Assembly (NCBI GenBank): GCA_037893225.1
Contig: JAZGUH010000327.1
Coordinates: 2,232,001 to 2,296,000, forward strand
Length of the DNA: 64,000 bases
Direction of reading: 5' to 3'
From: Hippasteria phrygiana
Lineage: Eukaryota; Echinodermata; Asteroidea; Valvatida; Goniasteridae
The notes beneath the pieces are model-generated. The model had not been told where the DNA came from and made no database searches. It worked only from the letters and a program-made list of their open reading frames with translations. This document shows, piece by piece, positions 57,538-64,000 of the stretch. The translations under genes and the position numbers were made by a program. Within the stretch, counting starts at the first letter, position 1. Each line of letters opens with the position of its first letter.

Positions 57538-58271
57538 TGTAAAGACCAAACGTAAGACCCAGATCAGTCGCATTGTAATGGACATTTGCAGACTTATGTT
57601 ATGCGAATTAGATACTTACCTGCATGCCTGGAATTCTGATGGCCTGAGTGCCTGGCTGGAATGCCCATAGTGCTATTGTGATGTTTAGGTGTGGCTCACT
57701 TGCCGAGAAGAGTTTCATGAAGTGAACATGTATGTGTACCATAGTGGCCAGGCAGCAATAGTGGCAATTGTGCTGTTTACCTTTGGTGAGTTTGATAATA
57801 TACTTTATTTCATTTAGCTAATTTAAAATACATATTAATTCTTGTTCCTTTTACTTTATACTGTTATTGATTTACAAGTTTGAAAACCATTTAAAGTAAT
57901 AATTGCGCTAGACAAATAACTTATTTGCGTACTTCCATAAGTTCATTATATGGCTGTTTTTGCAGTTTTCCACAGCAATACATCTTTCCGAAATCAATTT
58001 TACCTTAACGTTATCATCAAGATGAGTGAATTTTATCAGTTTATTTATTAAATATGCATACACTAACATAGTTGGGCAAATGTTAAGTATTATTTAATAT
58101 TGTCTTTTACAGCTAATCGGTTGTCCGGTTGTCCAGTTGCAGTTATGCGGTTATGTGGTTTGGATACAGTTTGGCTCTAGAAGTTTGCGAAGTAGCGGAC
58201 ATGGACAGAAATAAATCGTATTAGCATCAAGCAATTGTCGAATGTGAGAGTGTCTTTGACTGGCCACTATA
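57538..58271 (+). repeat. BEL/Pao 3' LTR (probable), copy B
   Basis: Begins TGT after the polypurine tract and has AATAAA at 58210-58215. The right limit is set only by the start of the inverted-repeat element. No matching LTR lies upstream of 51337. Confidence 0.65.
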
Positions 58272-59496
58272 AGTACCTTTCACTAAAAAGAAACTGTTTC
58301 CCAATTTTCTTTGAAAATCTGAAAGATTATAGCCTGGGCATACTATATTTTGGAAAAGGCTAATTCGGCCCACTAATAATAGTACCCGAATGATTCTGAT
58401 CAATGATATCCATCTCAGTAATGATAACTTTTAAACATCGTCTACTATAGGTTTCGGGTGCTGCAAAAACTTGTGACTTCACGAACCCTTGAAGAAAAGC
58501 TTTCAACAGCATAAAACGCAGGGAGGAGGCCATTCAACCTCATGCTTGACTGCAATTGTTCCATGGATGTAGTCAGTTGAAACCTCCCATTGGAGACTTT
58601 CTAGAAGTGTCATTTACATAATGTGTAGGTGTCTTGGGCGGCGATCCCGGGGGGACGGGAGGGACACGCCCCAAATATTTTTGGGGAAGGGGACGGCTAT
58701 GGCACTGTCCCCCAATAATGTTCCCCCTTGCCATATACATTTATGGTTTTTTGGCTTTTACATGCACCAGAATATACACAGATCAGCATATTTTCACAAA
58801 TTTTCCAGGATACACAAGAGACGCGGAGTACAAAATGTTTATAAACAATTATGGCTGGTTTTTCTCCAACCCCCCCCCCCCCCCTCCAACCTTTACGAGA
58901 AATCGCCATACCTGCATCTTGTGTCAGTCAGATAAATACCCTCATTTAGTCCTACCTGCTAATGAAATGTTACTACATGGTACACACATTTAATAAAAAT
59001 TAATGGACATTATTATGGTGCCCTAGCTATTTAATACGTCTTAACTCAAAAGTTCAAATGAAATTCTCAAATTTGTTTGAGTGCTTTATCAGTATGGAAA
59101 TCTTCGTCACGAGCAGGAATTAGCAGAGTTGGCCGTACAATAGGCCTATCGTCCACAGAATTCCTCTATAAATTACAGTTTGCACACCTTTTCAGCAGAG
59201 CCACGAAATTGGGCCCAGTGCTAAAGGAGCACGCATCTGGAACAGCACAAATCCTCACGCCGTGGGTCCCATAAATAGAAACAAGGGACGCCCGTGTACT
59301 CCATTGACCATTCGGATCGTAAACTCGCCACTTAACTTCTTTCTTGCACAAAAATAACTGAATGATGAGTTTCAAAAGTCAGCCTTTCCAATGTGCAACT
59401 TTTTCTCATTCTAATGACGGTGCATTCCCAACCTCAACATTTTAGATGGATGAATATTATCATAATGGATACAAATCCAATCAGTGCACGTATATT

Positions 59497-60503
59497 ATAG
59501 GTTTTCCCAGCCAATTTCATCACAAATTAATTCAATTTCATTAACATGCATTCAAAATCACGCATTTCCCCTAATTCAATCAAACCAGGGTTTCTTTTTA
59601 GCTATACTATTGCATTCAATTTCGTGTTTGTGCACACATGATTTCGTTCTTTTCATTCAGGTTCGTTTTAGTCATTCTATTTCGTTTATAGGCATTCAAG
59701 ACTACATTTTCACCAATCTTCAGTTGCATTTCTACTATACCTATCTACAATTCATGAAATCAAAATAAGACTCATCGAAGCGCACATGAATTTGTGTTTT
59801 CTTTTTCGTTGATGGGCACTGAATTTCAAATTCTGTGCGTTCAAATTGAACATGAGTTATGGCTTGTTTATTCGAGGAAGTTGGCAATAGCTCTTTTACT
59901 GGCACTTGGGTTTTTCTTTGTTAGATGCGTTTCCGTGTTGTTTGCATTTCATTTATGTCATATGCATGTGTTTCCGTTTTGTGTTAATTGCAATAATTGT
60001 TCCTTTTGCTTTGTTACCCCATGATTAAAGTTAAAGCCTGTACCCTGTATCTAGAAGACTAATAAGTAAAGTTTAAAAAGTTATGGTGATGAGTTTGAAA
60101 TGAAAACAAAATCTTTCGCTATAGCCTTGTGATAGTTTGTACTGGTCTTTATGTTTTCTTCTATATTTCTGCTAATGTTCGAACCACGTCAAATTAAAAT
60201 ACGAATCAGAAAGCACATACCATTAAAACGAATTTGAATGTAAACATTTGAGAAATGTTTGCTAATTGATGAAATTGAATGGTTGACCAGCCTGTTGCTG
60301 CTATTTTTTCCAAATTGAATGATCTTTGCGACCTCGTGAATTTGAATGATCTTATTTGGCCAGTGAATGCTAACTGCTGAAATTGAATTACTCCTTTTGA
60401 CTGCTGAATGCTGATTCAACGGAGCATTCATTTTCAAACGAAATTGAATGAGCCGGGTATTAAATTGAATTAAATTTTGTTTAAATTGGCCGGGAAAACC
60501 TAT
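59497..60503. repeat. ATTCAAT-rich cassette 1, copy B
   Basis: Same ends and content as 8137-9137. Its first about 640 bp belong to a block that reads identical to copy A base for base. Confidence 0.8.
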
Positions 60504-60721
60504 ATTAGTTTGACAGTCCTTCCCTAAAATTCTACACCCACTACTCCCCTATATATTCTAGTGTGCATTAGTAACACCCGTCTACGGGGGGATGGGGGAC
60601 ACTCCAGCGTCGTAGCCAGAGCTCTCTCCATTGGGGGCGCGTTGGGGGGGGGGGGGGGGGGGGGGGCTGGCTGGATGTTACAGTAGGGGGCGCGGGCGTT
60701 CACAGTATTCTTCTTAATAAT

Positions 60722-61642
60722 ATAGGTTTTCCCGGCCAATTTAGCAGATTTGACAGCCAAAATGACGACCAATCACCCATTTTCGCACGAATTTGAATGC
60801 ACGTTTAAGATCAACATTCAATTATCTAAAATCCTCATTCAATTTAAATGTAGAAGCATGCGATTGTACATTTAAACCATGCAATTGAACTTAATTATTC
60901 ATTCAAATTGAACTTGCATACTGCAGCATTCATATTCGCTGGAGCTTCCATCTGCGTAAGTTTGGTCATTTAAATTCGCTATTAAGCAAGCATTTTTTAA
61001 ATGTAAGCATATGAATTTGAAATAAGTCCATATTATTCCTTTGTTTGAGAGAATTGAACGGAATGCCTTTATTCCAATTAAAAAATGGATATAAGAACTG
61101 TTTCCCAAAAAATCCTGCCACTTCTCTGATGACCGTGTATATTGTTAGACTGAAGCACCAGATCACAATTTAAAGCAAAGGTAAAAGAGAAAGAAGTAAA
61201 GAATTAAGAAAAAAAATTATGTGAACACAACAAAAAGGGGAGAACATACCTTGAATTTGATGTTTATTTAATTTTCCATATCGTTTGTTTACATTTTACT
61301 TCTTTAGATTGAAAAGACAGATAACAGATATATATAGAATGAAAAGAAGAAACAATGAAAAGTGTTTGATAGAATGCGCGGAAATAGAAACGGCAATGAC
61401 AGTCCCGTGCAAAAATTCCGTAACCAAACTCAGTGTTAAATTGAATGATCACTTACACCGAATGACATAACTTCAAAATAGGATGCGTTAAACATGAAAA
61501 TGCCAGGTATAAAAACGAATTTGAACGTCTGAAATCTAATACGAACCACGGAAACGACAGCAGAGAGTTAATTTGCTTCAAATTGGCCACTATCAAGATG
61601 AAATTCAACGCTATTTTTGCGAAACTGGCCGGGAAAACCTAT
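60722..61642. repeat. ATTCAAT-rich cassette 2, copy B
   Basis: Same as 9344-10327 but shorter by about 60 bp, mainly from a deletion near 61362. Confidence 0.8.
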
Positions 61643-62207
61643 ACTATTATTTTTTCCGTTTGCAAAATTTACAGGGGGAGGGCGACTGGGGGTGGAGCCC
61701 CGCACGCCCCCCCCCCCCCCCCCCACCGGCTACGCCGCTGCACAAAACTACTAGCATACAACATATTGCATGCCATGGACGCACATACGGCTGACGTATA
61801 CCGTCTCGGGAATACGTCTTCAGAAAAGAACCGTAGAAAGTCTGAGTGCAAAATGCAAAAGGATTTGTTTTCAAAATTCAATTAAAACAATTTAAAGCTA
61901 AAAACAGAAATTGAGATTTGATAATTCAGTTTTCAATTTTGAATTTTCAATTATCAATTTAAAGATTAATAAGGGTTGATTTTTCAACTTGTTTTATCTC
62001 TCTAACATTGAAAACGAATTACATGTATAATGAATTATTTCACTCCATTTTATATGGAAAATGACGTCCCTTTAGTCCCTTTAGTTGCCCTAATTAGCCT
62101 TTTCAAAAATAAAGTGTGCCTAGGGGTATAATCTTTGAGATTTTCAAAGAAAACAGGGAAAAATTCGAAAAAATGTGAGGTACATTTCCTTTTTAGTGAA
62201 AGGTACT

Positions 62208-63896
62208 GCCTTTAATAAAATAATATCTCATTTTAAACAGTTATCTTATGAAAAATGGAAAGGTAAAATATTTTGTTCATGTACTAAAGTGTGCTAACAT
62301 GGTCTCTGTTGGAAAAACGGACCTAAAACAAATGTTTTGTAGAAGATTTACAGAAAAGTGTTTCCAGAATCTGCTGAGTTTATGCAGCCCCCATCGCTTT
62401 TCAGCACATTCATTCATGCATTAATTAATCAGGCCATATAAGGCAGCGCAGGCGCACGATCAGCTTAAAGTTGTTTACTGTGACATTGAGATCCTCAATG
62501 CGAAAGTGCGCAGATCGGCGCTAAACTCGTCGTTGTGGGATTCCTCTATATGGACGTAAATATTTGCGAGCGGAGAGCGGGACGTGAAATTTTTGACGTG
62601 AATATTGACGTGAATATTCACGATTTGGGGCAAGTCGTGAAATTTTGTCGTGAATATTAACGTCAATATTCACGATTCCCAAAGTCCCTTCATCAGGGCC
62701 ACCATAGGTAGCCGCCAATGTCACGTGACGAAAACTGTCAGAATTCTGACATTTTCCGAAAATGTCCGAAGTTTTCCGAACTTGTTTTCGGTAGCATTCG
62801 GCTGTTAACGTTGATGTTCGCAACAACAAAATGTCTGTCAGGCCCGTTACAGATCCTGGAATTTGAATTCTCAATTATATATAAAAACTGAAAAATCAAT
62901 GCCACACTCTTGCAGTATTTTGCAGACTGGATTTTGCAAGAATATTAAATTTGAATGATGCCACTGACGTCGGACTAACACACACACACACACACGTCAT
63001 GATCTATTTTAAACCGCGGTTGCTACCTGACCTAAGATTTAGACGTCAGGGAATCTTCAGGTCAGGGAACCAGACTATATTATCACATATGGGGGGGGGG
63101 GGGGGGGGACCAGTCTAAGGCCGCATCCGAAACTCTTGTCTAGGGCTATTGTCTAGGTGTGCGCCCATTACAACTACGTGAAGAAATGCTGACAATAGCC
63201 GTAGCCGTAGCTCTGGAAGCCCGTTTCGGACACGGCCTAACGCGATGGTGGAACAAGAATGGCCGACAGTTCACGGCCGGCCGGCGTGGTAAACTTGACC
63301 CCATTGGGGGCGCTGTCGCGAATCCAATAAGCGCGATGTGACGTATGACCTACGCATGAACCTTAAGTTATAGTACGTTTAGATCTAGCTATTTAAAAAA
63401 AAGTAGTAGGGGCCTACGTTGAAAGAGGATTTATTCTGTAAAATATTTTCATCGAAGATATGTGATTTGAAATGTATCAATCCAGCTGCCTCAATGTTTA
63501 GAACTCCAGGGGCCTACTGATGAGGTTCGTTCAGTGTCCTCCACCAGGTAAAAATAAGGGGAAAATCGGTTGTCGTTTTTTTTGCACTGCACGAGTATGA
63601 CGAGCTTTTCTGAACTCCGTTGTGGAGTGGTTGTACTTTTTTTGTAGCGCAATGTTATCCCAGGTTGGACTCTAGCCCCACTACTCACTAGTGTGTAGCG
63701 CAGCATGCATATACAGGGCCAAAAGCGCAGCATACAGCTACAGGGCAATCTGGGCTGTGTAAACCCAAAGTGACTGTTGTTTATTTTTCATTGCGTAAAA
63801 TTCAAAATCACACATTGGTGAATGTATTGTCATTCGCACAGTGCACTTCATGATGTTTCGATATGGCTGCCTATGATTGAATGTACGAACGATAGT
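62208..63896. other. Non-coding part of the duplicon, copy B
   Basis: Counterpart of 10881-12795, without the about 270-bp segment present near 11065-11332 in copy A. It holds the GACGTGAATATT palindrome block at 62550-62675, a CA repeat at about 62979-62995 and a G run near 63091-63108. The last 650 bases read the same as copy A. No gene is visible. Confidence 0.6.
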
Positions 63897-64000
63897 GCTA
63901 GCTTGAAAATTCCAGCTCAAGGCTCAGTCATGACATTCTCTTGGTCGGAGGCTGTTCCACCAATTGCACTTGGCGTTGGGCAAAGGGGAAGCCCTCCATT

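Larger units (their letters stand above)
58272..62207. mobile_element. Foldback-type element, copy B
   Basis: Inverted ends at 58272-58374 and 62083-62207, as in copy A. The right tip here reads AGTGAAAGGTACT, a better match to the left tip than in copy A. It contains cassettes at 59497-60503 and 60722-61642 and G/C runs near 58871-58884, 60644-60666 and 61707-61724. There is no transposase. Confidence 0.75.
51442..64000 (+). repeat. Segmental duplication, copy B (partial at window end)
   Basis: Partner of 1-12899. It may begin earlier than 51442, since copy A is cut by the window edge. Differences from copy A include a 72-bp loss in integrase (near 57031), a 37-bp loss near 59093 between TATG repeats, an about 270-bp loss near 62393, and extra segments near 54570 and 55080. 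Confidence 0.95.

Noticed and set aside
1..64000. A bacterial or phage gene system
   Set aside because: Gene density is very low, with spliced-type signals, LTR and LINE elements, polyadenylation signals and a FADS6 gene. The window is animal nuclear DNA.

Overview
The window is animal nuclear DNA, most likely from a marine invertebrate deuterostome (echinoderm, hemichordate or cephalochordate). This rests on a vertebrate-like FADS6 desaturase gene, a BEL/Pao element and a Gypsy element, tRNA-derived repeats, many foldback MITE-like elements, frequent TACATGTA words and long C or G runs. I cannot name the species. Only one convincing host protein gene is visible, a fatty acid desaturase 6-like gene at 41699-42766 (+). 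Almost everything else is mobile or repetitive DNA, mostly decayed.

Layout. (1) 1-12899 and 51442-64000 are two copies, same orientation, of one segment; both run off the window. Each holds a broken BEL/Pao retrotransposon with a TIR element between its RNase H and integrase regions, then a roughly 4-kb inverted-repeat element, then about 2 kb of non-transposon DNA. (2) 12.8-16.2 kb holds three further inverted-repeat structures, one with a recurring GTAACAGTGACACC motif. (3) 16.64-19.08 kb is a tandem array of about 550-bp monomers, each with four TGACGTCA-like clusters. (4) 20.3-20.9 kb holds a tRNA-derived repeat and a 20-bp minisatellite. (5) 21.0-27.8 kb is flanked by about 400-bp inverted arms. 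Between them is a Tc1/mariner transposase pseudogene split by a TA-flanked element, which itself holds a hAT-like MITE, a LINE fragment and a Harbinger-like MITE. (6) 27920-28513 is a TTAA-flanked MITE. (7) 28966-41091 is a Gypsy element with about 1.06-kb LTRs and a 4-bp target duplication; its 5' LTR is split by a 3-kb long-TIR element. (8) 41.7-42.8 kb is the FADS6-like gene, 607 bp downstream of the Gypsy insertion. (9) 43.0-48.4 kb holds a foldback element, two tandem tRNA-derived repeats, GC-rich hairpins and another MITE. (10) 48.5-49.7 kb is a P-element/THAP transposase fossil on the minus strand. (11) From 51337 the second duplicon begins.

The genes do not form a pathway. The value of the window is a readable insertion history: shared lesions predate the duplication, private ones follow it, and target-site duplications order the nested elements. 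No coherent new molecular system with intact genes is visible. The least explained structures are the TGACGTCA array, the long-TIR element at 29485-32469, the ATTCAAT-rich twin cassettes in the duplicon, and the tRNA repeat with a conserved module upstream of the tRNA part.
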